From NCBI GenBank assembly GCA_034769895.1, contig CM068367.1:691104268-691168267 (forward strand): a stretch of 64,000 nt of DNA. The letters are read 5' to 3'. Below, piece after piece: positions 24,175-36,232 of this stretch. The DNA comes from Magicicada septendecula. Lineage: Eukaryota; Arthropoda; Insecta; Hemiptera; Cicadidae. The first letter of the stretch is position 1. Each line of letters starts with the position of its first letter. The notes below the pieces were generated by a model. The model made no database searches. It was not told where the DNA came from and saw only the letters and a list, made by a program, of their open reading frames with translations. A program made the translations under genes and the position numbers.

Positions 24175-26135
24175 TTAGGCGCTTAAATGAGGGCTGGCCT
24201 CATTGTCCCTGACTTCAATAGTGTTTATTTGTTGGTTCGTTGCTGGCTCCTGTCGGTTGTTCATGTTACCTCCATCGTTCCCGGTATTTTCCTCGAATGT
24301 GTGGCTTCTTGTGTCTGGTACCTGGTTAAAGTACGCTCGTCGGTAATTTGCTTGGGAATAGTTTCTTCCTGGACTCCGCTGTGTTTGTCCTCTCACGTAA
24401 TACACTTGCGGTCGGTACCCTTGGTTGTTGTTATTACCGTTTCCAGGGCGATAATAATTGTTAGGACCATTCTGTGGGTAGTTACCCCTATAGTTGTTTC
24501 TAAAATTACTATTGTTGTTCCCATTTCGGTTAAAGTTCCTGGGCGCATTATTACCACGTTGATTCCCTTGATAATTATTAGGGTTGTTTTGTGGTGGCTT
24601 GTTATCACCCTGTTGGTTTGGTGAGTATGGTCCTTCGTTTACCTTACTATTCCTGAAGCTCGAGAATCTATTTTTGCGGTATTGCCATTCGCGCTTATGG
24701 CTCTCTAACAGACTAGCCATGTCTTGAATGGTCTTGACCTGACTGTACATCCGGGCTTTCTGTATTGCGTGGTAAGACAATTGTATTACAAGACACTCTT
24801 CCGGAATGCGGGGTTCCAAATTTTTTGACATGCAGATCTTTCCCAGGAAGTAGGATGTGAGAGACTGTCCGTTCTGACTCTCATACCTCCCGTTACTTAA
24901 GTTGTTGCGGACAATGTTCTGGGTCGATTCAGACCAGTATTTCGCCTTGAATTGGGTTTTGAATTCTTGGATGCTCTGGATGTCTGGTCTTGTGGCGGTC
25001 CACCAGTTATCATACGTTTCTTTGAACATCTCGTCCAGCATTCCCCTCACCGTTGTCCATCGGGTCTCGCGATTTTTTACTATCAGCTCTTCCACCCTTT
25101 TCAGGAATTCAATTGGGTTTCTCTTTGCGGAAGTTGATCGTATCCCTATTGTCAGTACTAATGATATGGTTAGTGTTATATGCCCGGTCACGCCAGGTGT
25201 CCACTTCTTCCTGCAATTTCTCTTCCCGTCTATGCATCTCATCAATTCTTTGGTTATTTTTATCTACCTTGCTGTCGATTTTATTCAGATTGCTGTATAC
25301 CCCTTCCATTCTTTCTCCCAGGTCTGTTCGTACAGCTGCTATCTCCTTCTGGTTCTCTTCCCGGACTTGATGTATGTCCTGGTTCACCTGTTCACATCTT
25401 TTGGCTTTCTTCGTAACATTCCTCAATTCTCCTTTTATTTTCACCTTCGAGGTTGTTTATTTTATTGATTACTTCCTCACGGACTTCTGAAACAGTTTCG
25501 TTAGTTTTCTCCAGTCTCTCCAACGTCACCTCTAATCTCTCATTGGTTTCGGTGATTTGTTGTTTGGTTTCTTGCCAGTATTCCATTAATTGGTGTTTCA
25601 TCTGCAGCTTCAATTCTTCTTTATTTTTCTCGTGGTCCTCCTTCAGCTGTTGTTGGAGGGTTTCGTAATTTTTGTTAATTGTTTGTCTCAACTCTTCCTT
25701 AGTACTTTCATTTGTACTCACTATTTTTTCATTGATTTGTTTCAAACTTTCCTCACTCTTGTCAAATTTTTTGTTAATTTGTTTTAAACTGTGACTGGTT
25801 TCTTCCTTCATGCCGTCGAATTTCTCGTTCATCTGTTTCAGACTCTCTTCATTCTTGTCGAATTTCTGGTTCATTTGTTCCTTCTGCATCTTAGATTCTT
25901 CTTCAATTTGTCCGAATTGCTCCATCATCATTCTCATCATGTTATCTAATTTTGTCTCTTCGGTTGGTGTAGCTTTGCCCGTCGGATTTTCGATTGCATC
26001 TCCTCTAGCTTCTACTCCGTCACCCTCCTGTTGTTACACCACCATGTTTGTGACTGCTTCTGTCTCTTCTTCTTGTCTGCCTCCTACCGTTTCTTGTTCC
26101 TTTGCCAATTTTTTCGTCACTCCTCTAGTATGCAT
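24175..26135 (-). pseudogene. gypsy gag: coiled coil, capsid and Asn-rich tail
   Basis: Likely start is ATG at 26135-26133 (MHTRGVTKKLAKEQ), 53 bp after the primer site. A stop near 26036 and a shift at about 25400 split it. Segment 25940-25392 is a long coiled coil made of near-repeats of ESLKQINEKFD-type 14-mers. Segment 25245-24175 has the capsid-like region (RNPIEFLKRVEEL, EFKTQFKAKYWSE) followed by a tail very rich in Asn, Gly and Arg, as in nucleic-acid-binding ends without a zinc knuckle. Confidence 0.8.
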
Positions 26136-26187
26136 CTTGATCTCCTTCCGTAATCGCCGCTAGAATTTCGTATCTCCCTTTCTTCTA

Positions 26188-26205
26188 GCCCCACGTTGGG
26201 CGCCA
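26188..26205 (-). other. primer binding site, tRNA-Lys type
   Basis: Minus strand reads TGGCGCCCAACGTGGGGC three bases inside the LTR edge. This 18-mer is the classical primer site complementary to the 3' end of tRNA-Lys(1,2) in retroviruses and some insect LTR elements. Confidence 0.85.
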
Positions 26206-26208
26206 ATT

Positions 26209-29200
26209 TGTAACCAACCGTGTGCCGTCCGTCTATTTCTGCAAGAGTGTAAACGTGTCAGAGTGTAATTTGTGTAATGTGTCTTATCAATCCGTCATCG
26301 CTCGGTAACGTAACTTCCGCTGATTGAGTTCGTCGTGAACGTACGATTAACCAGGTATTGAAGTTCTTACCTGAGGTTCACTAGGGGTGTATAAATCCCG
26401 GGTGTTGTTTAATTTTAAACAATTAAAAAAATTAGTATTATCGGCGATTCCGCTCAGGCGGTGTGGACAATTCAAACTGGTCCCGCCGCTTATCGATTTT
26501 TACAATCAAGCCAGTAGTTTGCTGTGTTCACTGCTTGAGCGCTAGCCGCCAATTCATAGCAGTTCGCTACAATGTACAACATTAATAATACACTTTCCTA
26601 ATGACAATAAAACACATTGGTTACACTCAGTATTGGTTTATTATTTAATGATTATTACTTTTTCATTGACACAGGTTATATTTGGTTTGTTATATTATTT
26701 TGCACCGGCAATTAAATTAAGACAATCTTCTCTGGGTTTTGACGTATCGATTCTGAACGTAACAGAAACACCGTAATGGCGTTCACCGAAGTAGTTTACA
26801 AATATTTTCGTTCGATCGTCTGGATTCTTTAGATTACGATAAAAGGATTAGATGCAGTTACAATAATAAAAATACACAACCTTACAATATTTCTACTTAA
26901 ATATTATAATGTGTAGCTATAATTTTGTTTTTTGGAGTGTAGTAAAAGTGTTTCAAAGGTTCGTAAACTAACAATAGGTTAATTTTATAAGTTGACAAAT
27001 TTTCAGTGTCTTAGTTATTTATTTAATCTTTGAAAGAGAATAATTTCAGTTAGTGATATTTCATAGTATAGTGAGAAATAATTAAAATGCGTTTTTTCGG
27101 AAATTTGGGTAATTTAAATGATACTTAATCACTTAGTAGACTGGGGGTAAGCAGTTGGTCTGGTAAAAAGGACTGGAGCTGCAATCGTATTCAATTTTCA
27201 ATTGTTCGGGGTTCGGGCATCTTTTTCAATTTTATCGGAGTAATTTATTCACTTGTTTTTTAATTAAAGGGTCTTCGACACCAGTTAATTGGTCTCAGTC
27301 ACCATCGGCTTCCTTCTCGTTCACTTCTGGTAATTTGGTTAACTTTTATAACATTTTATATTAAATATTAGGTTGTTCAAAATTTGGCTTCTGTTTTCCA
27401 AGAGCGTCACTTTACGAGTAACGATATTCAACGGTAAAGCCGTCCCTAACGGCAGTTGCTATGGTTACCAAAGAAATTTGATTGGTTAATTTGGCTATAA
27501 ACCCATTGTTATCAAAATTTGAATTCCTTTCAAAATCCTTGTATATCTTCTGATTGCTTTCATTCCGTTATCCTCCTTCCTACGTATTAATTATTATCAC
27601 TGTTATTTGTATTTTCTTCCAAAGATTATTTTGGTATCCCACAAGATTGGATTATTTCATGTTTTATAATTTTCCAATTATTTTAATATTTCCTAATTAC
27701 AGTTCTCTTCTAATTTAAATCCTTATTCTAATATCTTGCTTTTAATAAGATTTACAATTTATCCTTGGTTGATTATTCACCTTGGATTTGTTAATTATTT
27801 GGTTATTTTCATATAATTAGTATTTGTTGGTGTTTGACAGTTAGGCCTTTCTCAAGTCTAAGTAGCCATTACTGATTTTCACTTATTTCATATACATTAC
27901 ATCTCATTTTAGCCTAATGGTTTATTTTGTTTTTATAACTGGTTTTGTTACCTTTTGATGTGTTTTGGTTCTGTTTTTGTGTTATTTTTATGTTACTACT
28001 ATTTTATACATCATGTATTGCTAATTATTTACTAACTGGTTTTCTCGTTTTCTAAGTCAAACATTGCTTTTCTTTCTTACTTATTTACTCCGCCAATGTC
28101 AACAATATGTCTATTAATTACTATTTTTTTATCACATAAAATACAACATTTAGGTCTATGGTTGGCATAATTACCCTAGCCATATCCTATTAATAAGTTT
28201 GCTTAAAAAATTATCTAACACTTAATATGTAATATTGGTGTACAATTCATTACCTTTTATTTTATTTTTTGGGTGATAAACAACCTCACCTCTTTTGAAC
28301 TTACTTCGATAATCATCCCTTATAATATGGGTGTTTATTGATTGTTTTAAACTTCTTATTTTATAAATACTCTTTGCCTTCACTCCATGGTAACACTATC
28401 TGATTACTCTTTCATGGGGTTCTCACCTTTAAATTCTATTATATGCTTTTAAACTTTTACAATAATATTCTTTTCTAATCAATACAGTTAACATCACTCT
28501 TCAGTGTCCATTACTACTTAATTAATGGTTTATTTGAAATGCCATTCTTAACAACTTTCTTAAACATTATTACTGTTCACTATTAAACCTCGAGTGTTTG
28601 TTACTTTTTTACTAAGTGTTTATCTTAACCTTCACTATTTTATCTATTGCTGTCATTGACAATATTTTTATTTACTCATCACTTTCACTTTTAAATTATC
28701 TCGTGTTTATTATAATTTATTTAGTGTTTTTTCTGTATCATTTTACTTTAGGGTTTTTTCACTTTCACTATGGGCACTTCTTAAACTTTTTATTTGAGTG
28801 TTTTTTAGTGGGTAATCCCTATCATTACTTTTCTTTGTCATTTAGTTAATTTCAGTTTATTTCTCACTATCTTAATATCTCTCTCTTTCTTTACACATAT
28901 TATATATACTTATTAATTTCATGTCTTTCTCGAATTCTTACTTACATTTACTTCTAATTCTTTGGCTAGTGTATTTTTATTTATCGGGTTTTATCAGTGA
29001 TTAATTACATTTGTCACTCATTCAATACTAACAATTATTTTTTAGATTGGTTCTTTACCGTTTTCGTTTCCTTTATTATATTTGATTGTATAATTTCTCC
29101 CTTCTCTATTCTCTACTACTTGTCTTTGTTTTCTCGCCTTGTTTCATTTTATTTCCTTTTATAGTTGGTTCGTTCCCTTTTTATTTTCATTTTTCTTCTC

Positions 29201-29457
29201 CTTCACTTCTCATCTTGTTTCCCTATTGTTTTGGTTCTTATCTGGCCAATCTCTGGGTTTGGGTCAAAGTCGTTTGTCTGTCAGTCTAGTCTGTGAGTTT
29301 CTTTAATAATCACTTTTAGTTTATCATTCTTCCTCCTTCTTTCTTAATTACATTTTATATTTTTATTCTCTTCATTATTTGTTTATTAAAATATATTATT
29401 TTTTAGCATTTCTTACATACTTATAGTTATCAAATATGATCTGAATTTGGCGATATT
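26209..29457. other. gypsy 5' LTR start then gene-free, strongly T-rich DNA
   Basis: The LTR of the gypsy relic starts at 26209 (TGTAACCAACCG on +, that is ...GGTTACA on the coding strand), but its far end could not be fixed. From about 27540 to 29430 the + strand is extremely rich in T and poor in G, with only accidental open frames. I recognise no protein. It may be the A-rich strand of an old retroelement, part of a very long LTR, or degraded Polinton DNA. Confidence 0.45.
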
Positions 29458-31020
29458 ATAATATATATATATATATAGCAACGTTAAAGTATTAATAAAG
29501 TAAACGAATACTTGATCATGTACGCAACGCGACTATATAACCGTGTAAACATCGGGCAGGTCGTAGGATGTTTTGTGCTCATTGCGTTGAGTATATGCGG
29601 TTGCACAATAAACGTAAACTATAATTTGTATCTTACTTTAAATAATGTATAAAAAATAAATTGTCTGTCTTACTTTAAATCATTTATAAAAAATAAATAT
29701 AAAATTGTTGCCAGTAAAAATCAACAACAGCGAGTTGTATGTGTTCTAGAATAGCTATACATACGTTAAGCAAGACTTACCGAACTTGGTTGCTGTTCCT
29801 GTATCTCTGTATAATTGCAAGTAAGAAAAATAATAATTGAAACTTGTAAAGCAATGAAGTCATCCTAACTAAATACGTGCTAATAATATAAGTATTAAAG
29901 TAAATATAGTGATCCAACATGTTTAAAAATAAGTATAAAAAACACAATATATATTAAAATACACAGTGCAAGCACGTCCGTACACTCTGAAGGAATCAAA
30001 CGTTCTGAAAGCAAACGGGGTTGTGCTGTATATAATAGTATGCAGTATAACATCAGTTTTATCACTACCATACCACAATCATTCCAAACCTTCAGACACT
30101 TGTTGAGGTCCGAGAAGCAAATGGCTATCACAACGTGGGAGCAAGGCGGAATAATCTAACCCTGTGAACAAGTATGATGCAAGCGACTCCCGTTGAGCGC
30201 TCGTGAATTATGGAGATTACATCGCGAACAGTGCACACAGTGAACTGTGTACAGGCGAATTCAGAAGGATTTATGAAGGACCTTCTTTCGCCGCGACGGA
30301 AGAGATGTTCTGGTATACTTCACAGGCGGACTGTTGCTTTCATCTGACACTACCCCCCGCTAAACGCGCGTTACATTGGCTGAAAACGATAAAACTCATT
30401 AATCTTTCGAAACAAACACACCACTCACCCACTAGTTAGACAACGCGACGCGAGAAACAGAAAAATTACATACGCGCATAATCAAGTACCTTTATTTCTG
30501 GACCTGATGATGTACAGTCGGAACAAGCACAATGCCTAATCCCTGGAGTGTAGAAGAAGAAGAAGAAGAAGAAGAAGCCAGACAATAGAGTGTCGTATTG
30601 AAGCAATCTTTAGTAAAACAGTAAGGTAGTTTTTAATTACGTCAGTTTCGTTAGTTATGCCCGTAGCGAGAGCGGGAGAGAGAGCGAGAGAGACTGCTCT
30701 CTGGCGCGGCGCACCCCACTGCACGCACGGGCGCACTCTACGATGCAATCGACTCTCCGCCGAGCGCGCATGTGTATAGATTATAAAATTCGTATGTGTT
30801 ATAAAATGTTTATAGAATAATCAATCGTTCCGCTGCACTTAACGGTAGTGTAAAGACAATAATAATATAATGAATGTCAAGTTTTAAAAGACACATTCAT
30901 AAACACACCACCAACGTTGTAATGTTTGTACATGTGGTGAAACACGTTATGCTAATTTTGTGAAATGTAAATATACACAATAGTGACACAGTAACAGCCA
31001 CGCGCGCAACAACACTACCC
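29458..31020. other. no recognisable gene; simple repeats and one TATA-like site
   Basis: (TA)n at 29458-29477; CTATATAA at 29533-29540; a short duplicated piece (TTACTTTAAAT...TAAAAAATAAAT) at 29630-29700; (GAA)n at 30550-30576; GAGAGA-rich patch at 30674-30695. A segment of about 45 bp at 30836-30881 is a diverged direct copy of 31249-31293, inside the next ORF. This should be the left internal end of the Polinton, but no known Polinton gene is visible. Confidence 0.45.
30550..30576. repeat. (GAA)n microsatellite
   Basis: About nine GAA units. Confidence 0.9.
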
Positions 31021-31021
31021 C

Positions 31022-31058
31022 TATATACTGTGTAGAGTTACTGCCTACGCTTCAGTTA
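31022..31058 (+). promoter_or_regulatory. TATA box and initiator upstream of first Polinton ORF
   Basis: TATATA at 31022-31027 and TTCAGTTA at 31051-31058, with the presumed +1 A at 31054, 32 bp downstream. This is the usual spacing of insect core promoters. The ORF starts 167 bp further on, after a short upstream ATG frame at about 31144. Confidence 0.5.
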
Positions 31059-31220
31059 CCAGGTGTACACACACAGCTGAACACTGGTACGTTATTTGTT
31101 GTTGTTACTAACCGTGTTTGTTACAAAGTGTTTGTAGACATTGATGAAAAGTAGTGCTTGTTTAACCTAAAAAAGCGTGTTTTATTCTAATTAATTTCGT
31201 ATACGTCATAGTATAGAAAC

Positions 31221-31478
31221 ATGTCAGTATATAAATCTCGTATAATCGCGCTTAATGGGAGTGTAAAGACAATAAAATATAATGACTTTGAAGACGGAAT
31301 GGACACGGTATCCGTGTTGCTGGAGAGAATGGCGGAGGTCGTGCCCGAAGACGTCCGCGCGGAATCACGCGACATGTGGGAAAGTTACAAGTGGTACTTG
31401 GCCGTACGCGTCTTGTTCAAAAACTTAGTAACCGATCACAAACTGGAACAGACGGGAGCGCTTCGTTCGCGTACTTAA
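31221..31478 (+). pseudogene. Polinton ORF of unknown function, first in the series
   Basis: Open for 85 codons from ATG 31221 (MSVYKSRIIALNGSV), mostly hydrophilic, with DMWESYKWYLAVRVLFKNL near residue 51-70. Downstream frames at 31534-31743 are also charged and may be its continuation after shifts. Possibly the N-terminal segment of the polymerase polypeptide that begins in earnest near 31790. I do not recognise a domain. Codon usage with CG-rich triplets matches the other Polinton genes rather than the AT-rich flanks. Confidence 0.45.
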
Positions 31479-31789
31479 CTCGTTTTACCCGCAGCGGACG
31501 CGGAAGACGTGAACGAACAGTACAGGGAGTGCGTTGAAAAAGTGCTGGAATCGGTATCGAAGTTTACACGCAAAGGTAGCGGATGTGTCAAACCGGGATC
31601 GTAGCCGTCGAAGTGAATTTGTTAAAATATCGTCCTCCGGCCGGATCCAGTTACATCCCCACTCCGACAAAATTATTAAGGAAGAAAGCGTTCGTGAACG
31701 TGCAGAATCTATAGCGATAAATGCTTCCTCTGGTCCGTTCTAGCCGGTTTACATCCGATCGCTTCTCACCCGTACCGCGTGTCTCACTA

Positions 31790-34545
31790 CAGACAGTACG
31801 AAAACGAGCTGAATATGGAGGGGATCAACTATCCGGTGCCGGTGAATCAAATTTAAAAAAATTCGAAAAACAAAACGCAAATATTTCGTTAAACTTGTTC
31901 GGTTACTAAAGCGAAAGTAACGAGTCCGGATACAGAAAAGACGAAGTGAACCCTATATGGATAAACGAGCACAAAGGTAGGACGCACGTGAATCTTTTAT
32001 TCAACGACATTTCAACGACGAAGGGGTCAAACATTATTGCCTTATTAGAAACGTGTCTAGTTTGCTGTATATACTAACTAAAAGTATGTCGTCTTCGTTC
32101 TACTGCAATTACTGCTTACAACGATTTTGCGATAATACGGATCCTGAAATGGCGCGAAAACGACTCGAGGATCACGAGCTACTCTGCTCACCGTACGGAG
32201 CGCAAAAAGTCGAACAGCCGACCGGAAAATAAAGTCATATGTATTTTAAAGATTACACGAAATGTCACAGAGTACCGTACACGATGTACGCGGACTTTGC
32301 ATCTTTTCTCCTCCCCGTGTCCGGTTGTACACCCGAAGAGGATAGATCGCATTCGCAGGACATCGCGCATCACGTACCATGCAGTTTCTGTTACGTGATC
32401 GTCGATTGGACCGGTAAAGCCGTGAAAGAACCCGTCTTGTACCGCGGTAAAGACGTAGTGGAGACGTTTCTCCAAACTCTTCGTGAAGACGTGAGTCGAC
32501 TTGAACGCGACTTCAACAGACCCCTCCGCATGACAGAATACAACGAACGCGAGTTTCAGAACGCTACCGCGTGTTATCTGTGAAAGAAGTGTATCGAGCG
32601 CGACGGGGAAAACGTGCGAAACCACAATCACGTGATGTGCGAGTACCTGGGAGCGAGTACCTATTACGGCAATGCATTCGAACGGACGGAAACGAAGAAG
32701 AAGAAGAAGAAGAAGGAGAAGAAGAACGTGTTGAAATGCTGGTCAAGAAGGGGGTCTACCCATACGAGTACGTCACGGACAAAAGTAAGTTCGAGGACGC
32801 TTCTCTGCCGGAACACTTTTACAACCGCTTAGCAGAGACGGCCGTGTCGGACAAAGATTACGCGCACGCGCAAAACGTTTGGACAGCTTTCGGATGCAAA
32901 CTTTGGGCGACTACCACGACATCTTTGAAAACCGACGTGTTGCTGTTGGCCGACGTGTATGAAAACTTTCGCGATACGAACCTGCAGTATTACGAGATAG
33001 ATCCCTGTAACGTTTATTCCGCGCCGGGACTCGCTTAGAACGAGCGAGTCGTTCAACATGATGAAGATGACGGGAATTCTACTCGAATTCCTTCAGGATA
33101 TTGACATTACCTGTTTGCAGAGAGTGGGGTAAGAGGAGGTACAGCGATGGTACCCAACAGATACGCCAAGGCCAACAACCCTTACGTACCGGACTACGAT
33201 CGCGAACGGGAAAACAATTACCTCCTCTACTTGGATTGTACAAACCTGTACGGCACCGCGAAGATACAGCCGTTGCCTCTCTCCGGATTCCGTTGGTTGG
33301 TACCCGAAGAAATCGACGCGTTAAATTTGAGTATGGTAGGAGCGGAAGACGAAATCGGATACATTCTCGACGTCGATCTAGGTTATCCCCCTCGTTTACA
33401 CGACTTACATTCGGACTACCCGCTGGCGCTGGAACGCAGAAAAGTCGGCGAGCACGAGTTGTCGTCGTACAGCAAACGATTCAATTATTTGAAGAATCAT
33501 TTGCCCGCCACCGGCGCTGTTGAAAAACTGATCACCATCCTTGAGGACAAGAAAAATTACATCGTACACTACAGAACGCTGCAGCTGAACCTCAAACTCG
33601 GCATGGAATTGAAAGCAGTCAATCGCGTGTTAGCGATTCGTCAGAGCGCGTGTATGAAGCCGTTCATAGACTTCAATACGAAGAAACGGAAAGCCGCGGC
33701 GAACGATTTTGAAAAAGACTTCTTCAAACTAATGATCAATGCGGTTTACGGCAAATCGTTAGAAAACTTTAGGAAACGTATAGATTCTCGTTTAGTATCC
33801 AACGAACGCGAAATGATAAACCTGAGTGCGAGCCCGAGATTCGTGCACGCAAACGTGTATAACGAAGACTTGGTAGGCGTGATGATAAAAAAGAGGACCG
33901 TGTACCTCAACCGTCCGCTGTACGTGGGATTCACCGTGTTGGACATTAGCAAATTCGTGATGTACAGCTTCCACTACGATTTCATAGTCGCGAAGTACGG
34001 ATCGCGTGTTCGATTGTGTATGACGGATACGGACTCTTTGTTGTACGATATACGGACCGACAACGTGTACGACGACATTAAAGAAAACCTTCATATACTT
34101 CGGAATATCCCGCGACGCATCCCTGTTATAGTACGGTAAATAAAAAATGCTTGGGAATGTTTAAGGACGAGACACACGCGAAACCCATCGTCGAGTTCGT
34201 CGGGTTGCGCGCGAAATCGTATTCGCTCCTGGTGTTGCAGGACGACGTCGATTAGCGAAAGGGGTGCCGCGGGTGGCTATACAAAACCGTTTGACTCACG
34301 CGGATTACAAACGCTGTTTGCTTTCATCGATATCGACTAACCGACACACGTACACGTCTGCGCAGATCATACGTAGCGAAGACCATCGACTCTAACACGA
34401 GCCAGATAGTGAAACTATCTTTGTCGCCGTACGACGACAAGAGATACATCTTGGACGACGGGCAGAGAACGCTAGCCTACAGTCATTACAGAATTCGCGA
34501 GATGCAAGACGAACGTGCGGTTCAACGGGTTAGTGTGATACGGAC
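31790..34545 (+). pseudogene. protein-primed family B DNA polymerase of Polinton (PolB)
   Basis: Frames in succession: N-terminal zinc motif YCNYCLQRF (about 32103); exonuclease motif I at 32290 reads YADFASFL, where the family has an acidic Glu instead of the A, so proofreading would be lost; a CxxC/H-type region VRNHNHVMCEYLG (about 32615); exonuclease motif III KTDVLLLADVYENFR (about 32930); palm motif A YLDCTNLYG (33228), motif B KLMINAVYGKS (33726-33758) and motif C MTDTDSLLY (34020); C-terminal SPYDDKRYILDDGQ (34424). Stops at 32230, 32581 and 33037 plus several shifts inactivate it. The longest intact piece is 33147-34139 (330 codons). It would replicate the element using a terminal protein primer. 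Confidence 0.9.
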
Positions 34546-34616
34546 CGCAACCGTAGCGTGATTCGTTACGCCTGTAGAGCGTTAGAGGAAGAGGAGGAGG
34601 AGGAGGAAGAAGAGGA

Positions 34617-34660
34617 TATATATAGATAGGAAGCAATTAAAGCGCGCACGCGATTCAGTA
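34617..34660 (+). promoter_or_regulatory. TATA box and initiator
   Basis: TATATATAG at 34617-34625 and ATTCAGTATT with presumed +1 A at 34657. The first ATG downstream is at 34677. Confidence 0.5.
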
Positions 34661-34676
34661 TTCGAACGTGTTTGGA

Positions 34677-35039
34677 TGAGATCGGCTATTAAACTCGTAC
34701 TTGTTACACTCACACTCTGAATCTAGCTACCGGCGTCCTTTAACGCTCAAATTGCAGCATTCGAACCATAATTTACCCGAAAACGATAACGTGGCCGCTG
34801 CGGAAACGCACAAGTACCGTGACGGAGATATACGTAGCTCTATCTTCAAAGACAAGAAGAACTCGATCAAGAGCGTAGCGACATTGGACAAAGCACAACA
34901 CACGCTAATGCGGTATTACAACGGATTAGGTGTAGTGCGCGACGGGACGAAAGAAAGTCACTTTAGCGCATGTACCGACGTTTCTGCGCATGCGCAAGAA
35001 AAACGTGTTACTCTTATTCGTTCTGTCGAGATGGTATAA
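34677..35039 (+). pseudogene. unknown Polinton ORF between polymerase and integrase
   Basis: The first ATG (34677) opens a hydrophobic start (MRSAIKLVLVTLTL) that stops at once. A second frame from 34701 is open for 112 codons and is charged, with KYRDGDIRSSIFKDKKNS and a possible amphipathic stretch TLDKAQHTLMRYYNGLG. No family recognised. The region 35040-35200 that follows has no credible frame. Confidence 0.4.
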
Positions 35040-35200
35040 CTGTCCGAGACACGGGAAGATTCAAGACAGTGACACGATGGACGGCTAAGGTAACACACCT
35101 CGACGCAAGATGAGAGTAAAGTTTAGCGATAACCTGACGTTCTATCCTGTACCGTAATACTGTGAATCACGTTTCGGCGAACTCGTAAGAAGACACAAGT

Positions 35201-36168
35201 ATGCAACGAAAGATGAAGAACAACAACAACAAAAATGTGGATACGGTTCGCAAGACGATTGCGACGGAGCTGCACAGACCGGTGAGAAGGAAATTAGCGA
35301 GACGTGCGGTGGAGCTGAAGGGACTGTACGACCTCTACCAAGCCCATTTGGTGGAGATGATACCGCACGCTAAGCTGAACAAAGGTTACAAGTATCTTAT
35401 GACTATTATAAACGCGTTCAGCATGTTCGCGTACGCCGTTCCGTTGAAAACTAAGACGGGAGCGGAAGTGGCGCGCGCACTCGAACCGATACTCAAAGCC
35501 AACAGAATGAAATGTCTGCAAACGGACAACGGCAAAGAATACTACAACAGCGCTGTACAGTCTTTGATGGAAAAGTACAAGGTAAAGCATTACTCAACGT
35601 ACAGTGAGAAAAAAGCGTCGATAGTAGAACGTTTCAACAGAACGTTGAAGACGCGCATGTATCGCGCTTTCAGCGAACAAGGACTTTACCGTTAGTTGGA
35701 CATGTTGCCCGGAATGATAAAAGCGTACAACGACAGCGTGCACAGAACGATCGGTATGAAACCCAACCGAGTGAACGAAAGCAACGAGCGGGTAGTGTTG
35801 GAACGTATAAAGAAGAACACACGGACATGCGTTACGCGCGAAAAGAAACCGAAGTTCAAAGTGGGCGACCGTGTTCGTGTGAGTAAACACAAAATGACTT
35901 TCGCAAAAGGGTACACGCCCAACTGGACCAACGAAATTTTCACCGTGCACACGGTGAAACCCACCGTTCCCGTCATTTACCATCTCAAGGATCACGCTGA
36001 CGAAGTGGAGAAGGGCGGCTTTTACGAGCACGAAACAGCAAGTCGAGCGTCGGCGACGTTTACTTGGTGGAGAAAGTGTTGCAGCGCAAAGGCGACAGGG
36101 TGCGCGTGCGTTGGCTCGGATTCGACGGTAAACACGATTCGTGGATACACAAGAAAGATCTGATATAA
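35201..36168 (+). pseudogene. Polinton integrase (retrovirus-like) with chromodomain
   Basis: From ATG 35201: rve-type DDE core with YQAHLVEM at residues 46-53, where the first catalytic Asp is replaced by His49; CLQTDNGKEY with Asp109; KASIVERFNRTLK with Glu143, a 34-residue spacing normal for the family. A TAG at 35693-35695 interrupts after GLYR. The frame resumes with HRTIGMKPNRVN and a basic SH3-like strand (KFKVGDRVRVSKHKMTF). A shift near 36035 moves the C-terminal chromodomain (VEKVLQRKGDRVRVRWLG) to another frame that ends at TAA 36166-36168. Integrates the element into host DNA; this copy is inactive. Confidence 0.9.
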
Positions 36169-36171
36169 ATA
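36164..36171 (+). promoter_or_regulatory. TATA box overlapping the integrase stop codon
   Basis: TATAAATA at 36164-36171 contains the integrase TAA. An ACAGT initiator-like site lies at 36206-36210, followed by ATG at 36233. Confidence 0.4.
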
Positions 36172-36232
36172 CGGAATCAACGCGTAGCGTGGCACCATTT
36201 ACGCGACAGTACGTTACGATGACAACATCGTC

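Larger units (their letters stand above)
22985..26209 (-). mobile_element. Ty3/gypsy element relic lacking reverse transcriptase
   Basis: Minus-strand order from high to low coordinate: LTR edge at 26209, primer site 26205-26188, gag start at 26135, gag to 24175, protease 24169-23882, integrase 23895-22998. The protease frame runs directly into integrase with no polymerase or RNase H between, so about 2 kb was deleted. I could not find a 3' LTR below 22985; the element seems truncated there. It lies between the left TIR and the genes of the Polinton, so it probably inserted into it. Confidence 0.75.

Noticed and set aside
24187-26163. Hydrophobic plus-strand frames over the gypsy region
   Set aside because: They are complements of the minus-strand gag, which has a clear start, coiled coil and primer site.
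28616-29289. Hydrophobic membrane-like small ORFs
   Set aside because: T-rich DNA codes for Phe, Leu, Ile and Ser by composition; no conserved pattern.
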